Part shown: piece after piece, positions 45,736 to 58,040 of the stretch
Layout: every line of letters starts with the position of its first letter
Numbering within the stretch: position 1 is the stretch's first letter
Assembly (NCBI RefSeq): GCF_022539505.1
Contig: NC_061510.1
Coordinates: 275,858,330 to 275,922,329 of the forward strand
Source of the DNA: Lolium rigidum
Taxonomy: Eukaryota; Streptophyta; Magnoliopsida; Poales; Poaceae
Direction: 5' to 3'
Length of the DNA stretch: 64,000 bases
Program-made: the position numbers and the translations under genes
The notes under the pieces: model-generated
What the model was told of the DNA's origin: nothing
The model's input: only the letters and a program-made list of their open reading frames with translations
The model's database searches: none

Positions 45736-47520
45736 CGTAGGATAACGTTGCATAGAAAACAAAAATTTCCTACCGCGAACACGCAATCCAAGCCAAGATG
45801 CAATCTAGAAGACGGTAGCAACGAGGGGGTATCGAGTCTCACCCTTGAAGAGATTCCAAAGCCTACAAGATGAGGCTCTTGTTGCTGCGGTAGACGTTCA
45901 CTTGCCGCTTGCAAAAGCGCGTAGAAGATCTTGATCACGATCGGCTCCGGCGCCACGAACGGGCAGCACCTCCGTACTCGGCCACACGTTCGGTTGTTGA
46001 TGAAGACGACGTCCACCTCCCCGTTCCAGCGGGCAGCGGAAGTAGTAGCTCCTCTTGAATCCGACAGACACGACGGCGTGGTGTCGGTGGCGGTGTAGAA
46101 GTCCGGCGGAGCTTCGCTAAGCTATGCGGGATGTGGAGGAGCGGGCGGCTAGGGTTTGGGGAGAGGGGGCGCCGGCCACTATGGGGTGCGGCCACCTTGG
46201 TGGTTCTTGGGTGGCCGGCCCCTCCCCTTGGTCCCTCATTATATAGGTGGAACCCCAAGAGGTGGTGTCCAAGTCTTCGAATAAGACCCGAACCAAATCC
46301 TTCCATAGGAGGGGGCAATCCTAGCCCAACTAGGACTCCCACCCAAAGGTGGGATTCCCACCTCCCATGTGGGGTGGCCGGCCCTCTAGGGGGAGTCCAC
46401 TTGGGACTCCTCCCCCACTAGGGTTGGCCGGCCATGGAGGTGGAGTCCCTTGTGGACTCCACCTTCCTTGGTGGTTTCTTCCGGACTTTTCTAGAACCTT
46501 CTAGAACCTTCCATAGAACCTTCCGCGACATTTTATTCACATAAAATGACATCCTATATATGAATCTTATTCTCCCGACCATTCCGAACTCCTCGTGATG
46601 TCCGGGATCACATCCGGGACTTCGAACAAATATTCGAACTCCATTCCATAATTCAAGTACTACCATTTCAACATCCAACTTTAAGTGTGTCACCCTACGG
46701 TTCGAGAACTATGCGGACATGGTTGAGTACTCACTCCGACCAATAACCAATAGCGGGATCCGGAGATCCATAATGGCTCCCACATATTCAACGATGACTT
46801 TAGTGATCGAATGAACCATTCACATACATTACCAATTCCCTTTGTCTCGCGATATTTTTACTTGTCCGAGGTTTGATCTTCGAGTATCACTCTATACCTT
46901 GTTCAACCTCGTCTCCTGACAAGTACTCTTTACTCGTATCGTGGTATGTGGTCTCTTATGAACTCATTCATATGTTTGCAAGACATTAGACGACATTCCA
47001 CCGAGAGGGCCCAGAGTATATCTATCCGTCATTGGGATGGACAAATCCCATCGTTGATCCATATGCCTCAACTCATACTTTCCGGATACTTAATCCCACC
47101 TTTATAGCCACCCATTTACGCAGTGGTGTTTGGTGTAATCAAAGTACCTTTCCGGTATAAGTGATTTATATGATCTCATGGTCATAAGGACTAGGTAACT
47201 ATGTATCGAAAGCTTATAGCAAATAACTTAATGACGAGATCTTATGCTACGCTTAATTGGGTGTGTCCATTACATCATTCATATAATGATATAACCTTGT
47301 TATTAATAACATCCAATGTTCATGATTATGAAACTAATCATCCATTAATCAACAAGCTAGTTTAAGAGGCATACTAGGGACTTCTTGTTTGTCTACATAT
47401 CACACATGTACTAATGTTTCGGTTAATACAATTCTAGCATGATATATAAACATTTATCATAAACATAGAGATATAAATAATAACTACTTTTATTATTGCC
47501 TCTAGGGCATATCTCCTTCA
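45736..47520 (-). repeat. 5' LTR (right copy) of the Copia element
   Basis: This LTR is 1785 bp long. The terminal TG on the plus strand is CG here, so one LTR end base is mutated. The TATA box is at 46245-46238. Confidence 0.88.
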
Positions 47521-49734
47521 TAAGCATGTAGCAACAATTATTATTCTCATATGAGATTGAGGATATATGTCCAAAACTGAAACTTCCACCATGAATCATG
47601 GCTTTAGTTAGCGGCCCAATGTTCTTCTCTAACAATATGCATGCTCCAACCATAAAGGTGGTAGATCTCTCTTACTTCGGACAAGACGGACATGCATAGC
47701 AACTCACATGATATTCAACAAAGAATAGTTGATGGCGTCCCCGAAGCATGGTTATCGCACAACAAGCAACTTAATAAGAGATAAAGTGCATAAGTACATA
47801 TTCAATACCACAATAGTTTTTAAAGCTATTTGTCCCATGAGCTATATATTGTAAAGGTGAATGATGGAATTTTAAAGGTAGCACTCAAGCAATTTACTTT
47901 GTAATGGCGATAAATACCATGTAGTAGGTAGGTATGGTGGACACAAATGGCATAGTGGTTGGCTCAAGGATTTTGGATGCATGAGAAGTATTCCCTCTCG
48001 ATACAAGGTTTAGGCTAGCAAGGTTATTTGAAACAAACACAAGGATGAACGGTGCAGCAAAACTCACATAAAAGACATATTGTAAACATTATAAGACTCT
48101 ACACCGTCTTCCTTGTTGTTCAAAACTCAATACTAGATGTTATCTAGACTCTAGAGAAACCAAATATGCAAACCAAATTAGCAAGCTCTAAGTATTTCTT
48201 CATTAATGGGTGCAAAGTATATGATGCAAGAGCTTAAACATGAGCACAACAATTGCCAAGTATCAAATTATCCAAGACATTTTAGAGTTACTACATGTAG
48301 CATTTTCCAATTCCAACCATATAACAATTTAACGAAGAAGAAACTTCGCCATGAATACTATGAGTAGAGCCTAAGGACATACTTGTCCATATGCTACAAC
48401 GGAGCGTGTCTCTCTCCCATAAAGTGAATGCTAGGATCCATTTTATTCAAACAAAACAAAAAACAAAAACAAACCGACGCTCCAAGCAAAGTGCATAAGA
48501 TGTGACTGAATAAAAATATAGTTTCGGGGAGGAACTCCGATAATGTTATCGATGAAGAAGGGGATGCCTTGGGCATCCCCAAGCTTAGACGCTTGAGTCT
48601 TCTTAGAATATGCAGGGGTGAACCACCGGGGCATCCCCAAGCTTAGAGCTTTCACTCTCCTTGATCATATTGCATCATACTCCTCTCTTGATCCTTGAAA
48701 ACTTCCTCCACACCAAACTCGAAACAACTCATTAGAGGGTTAGTGCACAATAAAAATTCACATGTTCAGAGGTGACACAATCATTCTTAACACTTCTGGA
48801 CATTGCATAAAGCTACTGGACATTAATGGATCAAAGAAATTCATCCAACATAGCAAAAGAGGCAATGCGAAATAAAAGACAGAATCTGTCAAAACAGAAC
48901 AGTCCGTAAAGATGGATTTTATTAGGCCACCAGACTTGCTCAAATGAAAATTCTCAAATTGAATGAAAGTTGCGTACATATCTGAGGATCATGCACGTAA
49001 ATTGGCTTAATTTTCTGAGCTACCTACAGGGAGGTAGACCCAGATTCGTGACAGTGAAAGAAATCTGGAACCGCACAGTAATCCAAATCTAGTACTTACT
49101 TTACTATCAAAGACTTTACTTGGCACAACAAAACTCAAAACTAAGATAAGGAGAGTTTGCTACAGTAGTAAACAACTTCCAAGACACAAATATGAAAAGG
49201 AGAAGCTATGTATATCCTTCTTAGTCACTCTAAAATGAAGCTTTTAGGCGCAGAGTGTTTATCAAGTTTACCAAGTGTGAAACACCGAAACCACTTAGCT
49301 CCTCATTTGCTAGTACTTCATAAGACAATTTAATTAGGGTTTAGGCGTATAGATACATGATTTCTTTGGTTTGAATATGTCCAAACCTTAGCGTGTATAT
49401 ATCAACTTGAATGCTTACTATATCCGACATAAGAATGCTCTACCATATGTTTGAAGTTTAAAAGGTTCAATCCATAGTCTTCCTATAGTCATATAGTCAA
49501 GCATTCGCCAAGTTTCCTATTAATGAGAGTAGCATGGTCATTCAAAAGTTCTATAACACTAAGATCTTGGATCATATTCAAACCTAAGGATAAATCATGT
49601 ATCTACACTCGGCCCCTAACCGTAACATCTCCGTCTTATGATGTCAAGCACTGAAGAGAAGTGCTTTAGGGTTTCAAACATGGAATTTTCATAACATCCT
49701 CAAGGGAGGTTTCAATTTTAATTTCATTAACAGG
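47521..49734 (-). mobile_element. Partial second copy of the Gypsy-like element (internal region only)
   Basis: From 47521 to about 49198 the sequence follows 2979-4640 almost base for base, and 49684-49734 follows 5112-5162. Between them about 480 bp (49199-49683) are different. There is no LTR on either side: the left end is cut by the Copia LTR and the right end by the CACTA transposon at 49735. Only a stub of the gag region remains, so no protein is expected. Small frames such as 48443-48655 mirror non-coding frames in the first copy. Confidence 0.85.
49199..49683. repeat. Foldback segment made of inverted repeat units
   Basis: The segment 49206-49480 is, piece by piece, the reverse complement of the repeat found right of the CACTA (62560-62792): for example 'ccttcttagtcactctaaaatgaagc' here against 'gcttcattttagagtgactaagaagg' there. 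The segment 49590-49683 has the same unit in direct orientation (gagaagtgctttagggtttc). The two parts make an imperfect palindrome. Confidence 0.6.
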
Positions 49735-50170
49735 CACTACAGGAAATCCGGTCTATTGCAACAATAATTATTGCAACGACCACTTTTCGTTGCAATAGAA
49801 TGCAATATTGCCACGAAACCCCCATTCGTGGTAATAGCCTCCACATATTGCCACAATTTAGTTTTGTCGCGGTAGCCACATCTTTTGTTGCAAAAGAGGG
49901 CGTGTATTGCAACAAAACATAGCGACGTTGTAATATGGTGGTCCTATTGCGACAATTACGCTTCATTGCCTAAACTTGCCACCTTGTTGCAATAGAGACT
50001 AGCTAATGCAACAAAAGCATAAAATTGTGGTAATATTTGAAAAGATATTGCAACATTTTCCCATGTTGCGCTAAGTATTCACATTGTTGCAAAAAATAGC
50101 TCGTATTGCAACAAAATACTAATTTGTCGTAATACTAGTATTTTTCCTCAAACCCATTTTGTTGCAATAG
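49735..50170. repeat. Left subterminal repeat array of the CACTA
   Basis: Motifs of the type TTGCAACAAAA, TTGTTGCAATAG and ATTGCCACGAAA recur about every 20-40 bp in both orientations. In CACTA elements such arrays are bound by the element-encoded protein during transposition. Confidence 0.75.
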
Positions 50171-51155
50171 TTTTTTCTTGTGTTCAGAAATTATGTCCGA
50201 ATTACAGATTACAATAGTTTTTTTCTTGCGCTATCAACCGTTTACTCAATCTTCATGTCAAATTTAAGAGTGAAATAATTCACTTTATATTGATTCACGA
50301 TTACTACATATCATATCACTACACACTTGTTCTATAGCTCTTTCTCTTTTCTATGGAACAGATTGTCCTATGTATTCCGCCGACGTGGTGCGGTGGGGCT
50401 TAGTATTTGGTCTGTTTGACGGACTGAGCGTGCGCATCAGGAAAGTTTCAAGGTTTATTTGAAAGATAAACATACCAGTATGATTGGTGGCAAGTTACAA
50501 CTCGGAGATAATTCCACAATCGCCCTGCTCCAATCCCTAACCATGCTCTTCTAGATGTTGTCGAAATGTTTGCGTGAGGTAGATCGATCGGCGGCGGCGC
50601 ATCGGCGCCCTCTCCGGCGCCAGCTCAATCGGCAGCGGCGGTGTCTCCCCCTGGCTGGCATCAGCTCGCCAGATGTGTGTTCGCTAGCTGCAGCTGCGTG
50701 CAGGTCGACGAGGGTGGACATGAGTTGTCCAGTCGATGGAGGGCGGAGGCGCCGCTGTGTGCACGCTAGCTGATACTACCATTTTTATACTAACGGACAC
50801 ACGCGCGGGATCACGATCGATCCATCTCCAGGTCGTCTGATTCGTATGGATGAAGAGAGTGCTAGTCCTCTATCCAGTGTATATTGTCTTAGTGTCTTGT
50901 ATAGTACCGCCAAAGTGAGCAAAAAACATTTTGGACTCATATTATCTCGCAAGTGGAAGCCAAGGAAACGACGTACGTGCTCAGCTGATGGATTGATCAA
51001 GACCTAGCGTTGGACTGCTCCATAGCTGGTGGATTGATCAAGATGAAGTGCTAGGACGTGCCTAAAGCTGAAGCCAAGGTGTGTCTTCAGCTAGACATTC
51101 GATTCACATAGTGAAACCTGCCCATATATGTTGGCTCGTGTAGTAGACATTCATT
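50171..51155. other. CACTA interior left of the transposase remnant
   Basis: No coding sequence is recognised. The transposase catalytic core would be expected here on the minus strand but is absent. A GC-rich stretch (50560-50760) has an open frame of 72 codons without domain. Confidence 0.4.
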
Positions 51156-52480
51156 TCAAGCCAAGTTCTGGATGGGGCATATCCCTCCGGCTTGCTCGCA
51201 TGCTCTGCTGGTCATCCCAGTCACGCACTTGATTTGGTAAAGCTTCACAATGAAAGATAGCTTTGTGGCATCCTCGCAACCTGGGTACAACTCTTTTTTT
51301 GCCTCTTTCAATAGCTCGAAGAATACCTTGGCTGTTGCATTTGGCTTCTGGTTCGTTCCTTCACTGCCGGAATCATCCACATGAATGTCTCCTGCACCTT
51401 CAGGGCTCGTTCGGTTCATCCCGAACCAATACACACGTGGAACCCTCGTGTCACCAAGATCCCCATTAATTCCTTCCCATAAACACCCTATAATCCCTGC
51501 AGGACATTTGCTTGTTCGGTTACTCCCCACGGGAAACTGCAGCTAAATCACCAGCCTAGTAACAACCAATCGCAAAATCACCAAAAATCTATCCAAGGAA
51601 CTTACATCTGAGAGGGAGAGCGCGCGCCCAAACCTGACGCAGAGCTGCTTCATCTTCTCCGACGGGAAGCGGCAGGGGGAGATGGGACCTAGCCTAGGCT
51701 AGCCGGAGTTCCGGCCGGGGCTCCTCGGCCAGCATATGCTCGAGGCGGGAGCACCCGTCTCGTCCGGCTGGTTGTGCACTACATCCTCGCCGCGGTCCTT
51801 TCGTCGCCGGCGGCGCAGCCTTGAATCGCGCGAGGGAGAAAAGAAGGATATTCGCCGTACCGATTCGGGACGACGACACAGGGAACAGTTCCACGGGGTG
51901 GGACTCGATGTTTTTAATACCCGCGATTTGGACGGGATCGGGGTGGTTTAGGCCGGGGTGGGATCTAGGCCGGGTTTAACCGAACGCAATTTATAGTGTT
52001 GTCCGGGGTTGATTCCCGGCCGAGCTGATCCTGGTCGACCCACGGGGGTTGAGTCCAAATCCCGACCGGGGCGGGATTAACCGAACAAGGCCTCATCATG
52101 ATCTGCATTGCTTCCCATGTTGGTGCCCCTAATGAGAGTATTGAGCATGTCACACAACCCAAGCACCATCGTCTACAGCGTCTTCATCATCGGAATCATC
52201 GTAAATGTTGCCCTCATCCGGTTGCTCACCATGGTATATCCAATTAGTGTAGGCCGGATCCATACCATTGTGCAGCAAGTGACTATGAACATCCCTTTTT
52301 TTCTCCGAGCATTATTCAGACATTTCCTACATGGGCATGGGGCAGTTGAATTTGGACGAGCATCAGGAAAAGCGAGCCTCAAGAAATCCTTCAAGCCAGT
52401 TTGCCACTCAGCAGAATCTCTATCCTTATCCATCCAGCTCTTATCTCCTGTCATTTTTCCTTGTGTTCGTAAAGTCAGTC
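51156..52480 (-). pseudogene. CACTA TNP2-type transposase, N-terminal part only
   Basis: A splice acceptor (TTTTTTTACAG, minus strand) ends at 52481 and the ATG is at 52454. The protein starts MTGDKSWMDKDRDSAEWQ and continues through PCPCRKCLNNARRKKG, the 'transposase-associated' domain with its C-x-C-x2-C zinc cluster, and an acidic linker (IYDDSDDEDAVDDG). The next part, after a frameshift near 52165 and a MITE (51403-52092), holds DMLNTLIRG, NATAKVFFELLKEAKKEL, YPGCEDATKLSFIVKLYQIK and stops at 51156. The catalytic DDE region that should follow is missing. The intact enzyme would bind the ends and cut; this remnant cannot. Confidence 0.8.
51403..52092. mobile_element. Tourist/Harbinger-like MITE inside the transposase exon
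   Basis: Terminal inverted repeats GGGCTCGTTCGGTT (left) and the complement of GGCCTTGTTCGGTT (right) agree at 12 of 14 bases. The direct TCA at 51400-51402 and 52093-52095 is a 3-bp target duplication of T-N-A type. Removing the element and one TCA restores continuous transposase sequence across the junction. The 690-bp interior has internal GC-rich patches and no transposase. Confidence 0.82.
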
Positions 52481-54347
52481 CTGTAAAAAAACATAGCGGC
52501 TGAATTAGTGGCTGATTTACAGTGAGCATCATCACTATGCATTATGATCAAGTATTTTAAGAGAATATCCCAAGAAAGGAAAACAAAGCAGATCCCAGCA
52601 TCCCCAAAAATATAATGGAAGATTTAACAAAAATAATTAAACTAGATGACTGACCACATGTTGTTCATCATGTTCTTATAAGTACATTCAGTACAAGGGA
52701 GAAAAGGGTAGGAAACGGACTGTACAAGGGTAAGAAATTCCCCAAACTGAACCTGGACGGCGACGCACAGCTGCAGCTTACATGCGTCGACAAGGCAGGA
52801 AACAGACTCAAAACTAGTCTAAGGTGCAGGTGATGTAAAATAAAGAAAAAGTACAGATATAACTTGCCCAAAATATTTTTGCTGCTTAGCTCCCTCCTGG
52901 GCCTTATGGTGCGCTAGTACTGAGCCAAACTATAGTACTACCTATGTAATGAAGCATGCAAGTAGTAAGCACAACAACCACCAGATGTTTATACAGGACC
53001 GAATGTTACTAGGAGCATACTTCAGTCTATTTTCTTTCCACCCAGGAAATGGCAAGTTTCTATCAGTGTAACTCTGCGGCTATTTTAGATAACTGAATAG
53101 GAAGTTTACTAGGGCCTTTCTTTCAGTGCAACTCTGCGGCTATTTTGGAAACAGATGTGGGTCGGTAGAACTGACTATTATATGAACTTGTCAGCAGTGT
53201 AAATTATTACTGCTTGTATCAATATGAAAAATCATCTTAAAGAGTCAAAACTTTGCTATCGCTTGACGATTCCATTTAATTATACTACTTTGCAAGTTCC
53301 ATAATATAACAGCTATACAAAAAAGAAACTACAATCTGGTCATTTTGAAACCACCACCCAATGGCAACGGAGAGCTGCTCCACCACAAGCATGTAAATAT
53401 ATACAGATAATACTGGGACACCACGAATTTTTAGTGGCAACACACTTGAGTCCCCATGTAAACATATACAGAAAATAAAACAAGAAGTAGCTGTGCATAT
53501 GATTTGAGTCAAACATAGTGCATAATTGCTAGCTACTAGTGCAGCAGCTTCTAACATGTAACTGAAATATAAAGGAAAAGATTCACTTTACATATTATCC
53601 TGGTTAGCAAATTAAATAGATTCTATTCATGGCACGATTATCTCTGAAGTCTGAACAGTAGTATACATTGAGGAACTAAGCTACTATGAAGATAGAACTC
53701 AATGCTGAATCAAAAACAAATATCCAGATCAAGAGATTGTTGACTACACATCAGAACTAAGCTACTCTTTCTTGAAACCATGTCCATGATCAAGAAAATA
53801 TATTTTGTAACAAGTCACAGCCAAGTATCAACAATTCGCAGAGTACTGTGCAGTTCAAACTCTATGTAAGAATTAGTAAACCGAAAATTCTAGGAATAAT
53901 TTGAAGCCACTGTACTTATACAGCGTGCACCGCACATGACACGGTTCGATCTCACTAAACCAGCTCATTATAGAATCCTTTTAACCTGGAAACTTAATTG
54001 CCCAAAATTCTAGCAGTTCAATAGGATTCTACTACCTGCTCTTTCCATTGTATTCCTCACCTCTCAACTAATTGCTAAGTCTGCAGAACGTTGGATTCCA
54101 CGCACAGGAAGTCTCAAGTAATTGCTCCCGTTTCTTGCTCCACGCTGATCTGCACACGACTCAGCTACTCCGTCTCCGCAGTACACCAACATAGATCAAC
54201 CAGATCAAGAAACACAGACAGTACAAGCAAATCAAAAACCCTAGAATTCAAGAACCCTAGAAATCACAATCAAGAACCCTGGAAATCAAAAGATAAGACG
54301 CATCTAGAACTACAGGGAGAGGAGTCGGTGGGGTGGATGGAACTCAC
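52481..54347 (-). other. Probable first intron of the CACTA transposase gene
   Basis: The stretch lies between a candidate donor (TTTGTGAGTT, minus strand, at 54347) and the acceptor at 52481. It is AT-rich without coding features. Intron status is inferred from the two splice sites and the position upstream of the transposase ATG. Confidence 0.45.
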
Positions 54348-54600
54348 AAATGACTCCAGCTTCGGACGAGCAGAGGGGCGGCGGCAGGAGCTCTCGGTCG
54401 GCGGCGGCAGGAACGTCGGCGGCGCCGCGGGAGCGTCGGCCTTGCTCTTGCGGCGGGACGGCGTGAGGTAGCGTCGGCGGCGGCGGCCGGCGGCGCCGGC
54501 GTGGTCTTCCACCGTCGTCCCCCGCGTCGGCCTCTCGTCGCCCGCGTCGCCTCTCCGCCGGGACGTGCTGTACACCGACCGATGCAAGGCACCGCACACC
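54348..54600 (-). other. Candidate non-coding first exon and promoter side of the transposase gene
   Basis: This GC-rich block (minus strand) ends at a good splice donor. It contains overlapping frames on three phases, none with a known domain. A GC-rich leader spliced to an exon starting with the transposase ATG is the simplest reading. Confidence 0.35.
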
Positions 54601-55009
54601 CCCGCAACTCGGGCCGATTCAGTGGGCCGCGGCCCATCCCAACAGGTAAGCTTTTTTTCCTTTTTGCTGTTTTATCTTTTCTGTTTATATTTCCATTTTT
54701 AAAATCTAACAACTTTTTTGGAAACACGAAACTATTTTTTGAGATAGAATATTCCGTAAAATTTGAACATTTTCAAAACTGAACAAATTTTAGAATTTGA
54801 ACAGTTTTAAATTTGAACAATTTTAAAATTTGAACATTTTTTAAAGTTGAACATCCACTCCGGGTCACGATCGTCCTCTCCTCCTCTCATCCTCCTCCTT
54901 CGAGTGGACATCCACTCCGGTGTCCGACACCACCCACTCTTCGGACTTCGACTGGGACTCGGAGTAGATTAGGGTAGTTTCAAATAAATGTCGATGTACC
55001 ATCGAACTT

Positions 55010-57165
55010 CCTTAATGAGTGTAGCCCCCCACATCACCTCCATTACCCTGCGTCAAGTACACCTAGGGTTTTCCAAGTTGGAAAGTGTCGCCATATGTGG
55101 CGGCATTTGATTTTAGTTCTATGATCAGCACGACGACCCCTTGTGTATGTACAACTCGCTTCTCGATACATACCGTTATATCTGGAATGGCATAGATCGA
55201 CCGTCACATCGCCCATCTGAACTGACATAGATCGACGGTACCATCTCCCATCTACAATCATATTTGAAGGCAACACTATGACCTCTAGTAGCCTCAAAGT
55301 GAAGTTGCCATTATGTTTATGTCAATGAGCGTAGCCCCCTCCCCCACATCACCTCCATTACCCTGCATCAAATACCTAGGGTTTCCAAGTTGGAAAGTGT
55401 CGACATATGTAGCGGCATTTGATTTTGGTTCTATGATCAACACGACGACCCCTTTTGCATGCACAACTGCTTCTCGATACAAACCGTTATATCTGGTATG
55501 GCATAGATGGACCATCGCATCGCCCATCAGGACTGACATAGATCGACCATACCATCGCCCATCTACAATCATATTTCAAGGCCATGCTATGACCTAGTAG
55601 CCTCAAAGTGAGGGTGCCATTATATTTCTTTCAATGAGCCTAGCCCCCCCCCCCCCTCCCACATCACCTCCATTACCCTGCATCAAGTACACCTAGGGTT
55701 TTCCAAGTTGGAAAGTGTCACCATATGTGGCGGCATTTGATTTTGGTTCTATGATCAGCACGATGACCCCTTGTGTATGTACAGCTGCTTGTCGATACAT
55801 ACCGTTATATCTGGAATGGCATAGATCGACCGTCGCATCGCCCATCTGAACTGACATAGATCGACGGTACCATCTCCCATCTACAATCATATTTCAAGGC
55901 AACACTATGACCTATAGTAGCCTCAAAGTGAAGGTGCCATTATGTTTCTTTCAATGAGCCTAGCCCCCCCCCCCCACATCACCTCCATTACCCTGCGTCA
56001 ATTACACCTAGGGTTTTCCAAGTTGGAAAGTGTCACCATATGTGGCGGCATTTGATTTTGGTTATATGATCAGCACGATAACCCCTTGTGTATGTACAGA
56101 TGCTTCTCGATACATACCGTTATATCTGGAATGGCATAGATCGACCGTCGCATCGCCCATCTGGATTGACATAGATCGACGGTACCATCTCCCATCTACA
56201 ATCATATTTCAAGGCAACACTATGACCTATAGTAGCCTCAAAGTGAAGGTGCCATTATGTTTCTGTCAATGAGCGTAGCCCCCCTCCCCCCCACATCACC
56301 TCCATTACCCTACATCAAGTACACCTAGGGTTTTTCAAGTTGGAAAGTGTCGCCATATGTGGCGGCATTTGATTTTGGTTCTCTGATCAGCACGACGATC
56401 CCTTGTGTATGTACAACTGCTTCTCGATACAAACCGTTATATCTGGAAAGTGTCGACATATGTAGCGGCATTTGATTTTGGTTCTATGATCAACAGGACG
56501 ATCCCTTTTGCATGCACAACTGCTTCTCGATACAAACCGTTATATCTGGAATGGCATACATGGACCGTTGCATCGCCCATCTGGACTGACATAGATCGAC
56601 CATACCATCGCCCATCTACAATCATATTTCAAGGCCATACTATGACCTAGTAGCCTCAAAGTTGGAAAGTGTCGACATATGTGACGGTATTTGATTTTGG
56701 TTCTCTGATCAACACGGCGACCCCTTGTGTATGTACAACTGCTTCTCGATGCATGCCGTTATATCTGGAATGGCATAGATCGATCGTCGCATTGCCCATC
56801 TGGCCGACAAGATTGACCGTACCATCGCCCATCTACAATCATATTTCAAGGCAATATTATGACCTAGTAGCCTCAAAATGATTTTGGTTTCCAAGTTGGA
56901 AAGTACCTAGGGTTTCCAAGTTGGAAAGTGTCGACATATGTGGCGGCATTGGATTTTGGTTTTATGTTCAACACGACGACCCCTTGTGTATGTACAACTA
57001 TTTCTCCATGCATACCGTTATATCTGGAATGGCATAGATCGACCGTCGCATCGTCCATCTGGACTGACAAGATCGACTGTACCATCGCCCATCTACAATC
57101 ACATTTCAAGGCAACACTATGACCTATAGTAGCCTCAAAGTGAAGGTGCCATTATGTTCGAAGGT
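55010..57165. repeat. Tandem array of ~310-bp units inside the CACTA
   Basis: Unit starts (aatgagc-tagcc-C run-acatcacctccattaccctg) lie near 55012, 55321, 55631, 55951 and 56266, giving periods of 309-320 bp. After the fifth start, shortened copies begin near 56450, 56670 and 56925. Each unit has a C run of variable length, a conserved core (ggaaagtgtcg...atgtggcggcattt), and two related inner segments around 'catagatcgac'. Short reading frames in the array repeat with the unit and are not genes. Confidence 0.92.
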
Positions 57166-57677
57166 GTCGATATGTATACATCGACATTTGATCGGAAATG
57201 GCATCGTCAAGGTTGTAAATGTGGCATGTGATGTTGGTTGTATGTGTAATTGCTTCTTGATATGCACTGCCGTTAACACGGTAGAGGCCAGTTCGCTGCC
57301 GCCGAAACCACGCAACAACGGTTGGGAAGAGGGAGAGAAGCCAATCAGGAGGACGGCGTGACGACACAAAGCATTTCCAACCTTATAGCATCATGACGGC
57401 GTTAACACAGCGAACGACACCGCCGACGATTATTTTAGTAACATTATTTTCAACAACATATATATTTTATACTGCTCGGAAATATTATTTTTCAATTTTT
57501 TTAATGTAAACATTTCCTCCAAAAAGAATTACTTTCCCACCACCTAATTAGAATTTACGCCTAAAAAATCAAACCTCCCGTTTGTTCCCACCAAAAAAAT
57601 TGCCTATTTAACCTTCCCCGTAAAAGCACCTCACAATTACTCCTGATTAGTACTCTAACGAAATCACAGTCATCACG

Positions 57678-58040
57678 GTGGCGATTGGATCTGAGGTCTC
57701 TTCCTCCGTGCTCACGGCGTCATCGCGGCGTCAATCCACCACCGCCGTCCAGGAGTACAAACTCTCAGTCTCAGGTTCTTCCAATCCCCATTTTCTTCCA
57801 ATCCCCTCCCATCGTAGAACCAGCCACGCGTTTCAGCGCCGCCGCTACCGCCTGCCACCAGCGCAGCCGTTGCCATGCTGCCCCACATCGTCGCTATGCC
57901 GCCGCCCGCCCCGCGCTGCCCCGCGCTGCCCCACGCCGGGAATGGCCGCCGGGTATTGTCGGGGGTGGCCGCCGCCCTGCCCTCCAGTCCATTGCCGCGC
58001 TGCCCCGCGCTGCCCCACGCCGCCACCCTTCGAGACGCAG
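57678..58040 (+). other. Candidate first exon of the plus-strand CACTA gene
   Basis: This GC-rich, Pro/Arg/Ala-coding stretch lies just right of the tandem array and ends at a donor-like site (gacgcag|gtattg). Two frames are open through it and neither shows a domain. Its position mirrors the GC-rich exon of the transposase gene on the other side of the array. Confidence 0.35.

Larger units (their letters stand above)
38529..47520 (-). mobile_element. Angela/BARE-like Copia LTR retrotransposon, likely recombinant
   Basis: The 9-kb element reads on the minus strand: 5' LTR 47520-45736, primer-binding site, leader, gag, protease, integrase, reverse transcriptase, RNase H, polypurine tract, 3' LTR 40501-38529. 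LTRs begin TGAAGGAGATATGCCC, as in the Angela family of Triticeae and relatives. The order integrase before reverse transcriptase is Copia (Ty1). The coding region is split by many frameshifts. The five bases outside the two ends differ (TTTGC and TAAGC), and the flanks belong to two different elements, so the present structure did not arise by one simple insertion. Confidence 0.9.

Noticed and set aside
54270..54600. 109-codon Arg/Ser-rich frame as a small protein gene
   Set aside because: Three phases are open through this GC-rich block, the composition is the only signal, and a leader exon is a simpler explanation.
55043..57129. Many 60-95-codon frames around 55-57 kb
   Set aside because: They repeat with the ~310-bp unit on both strands, with shifts between copies, so they are by-products of the tandem array.
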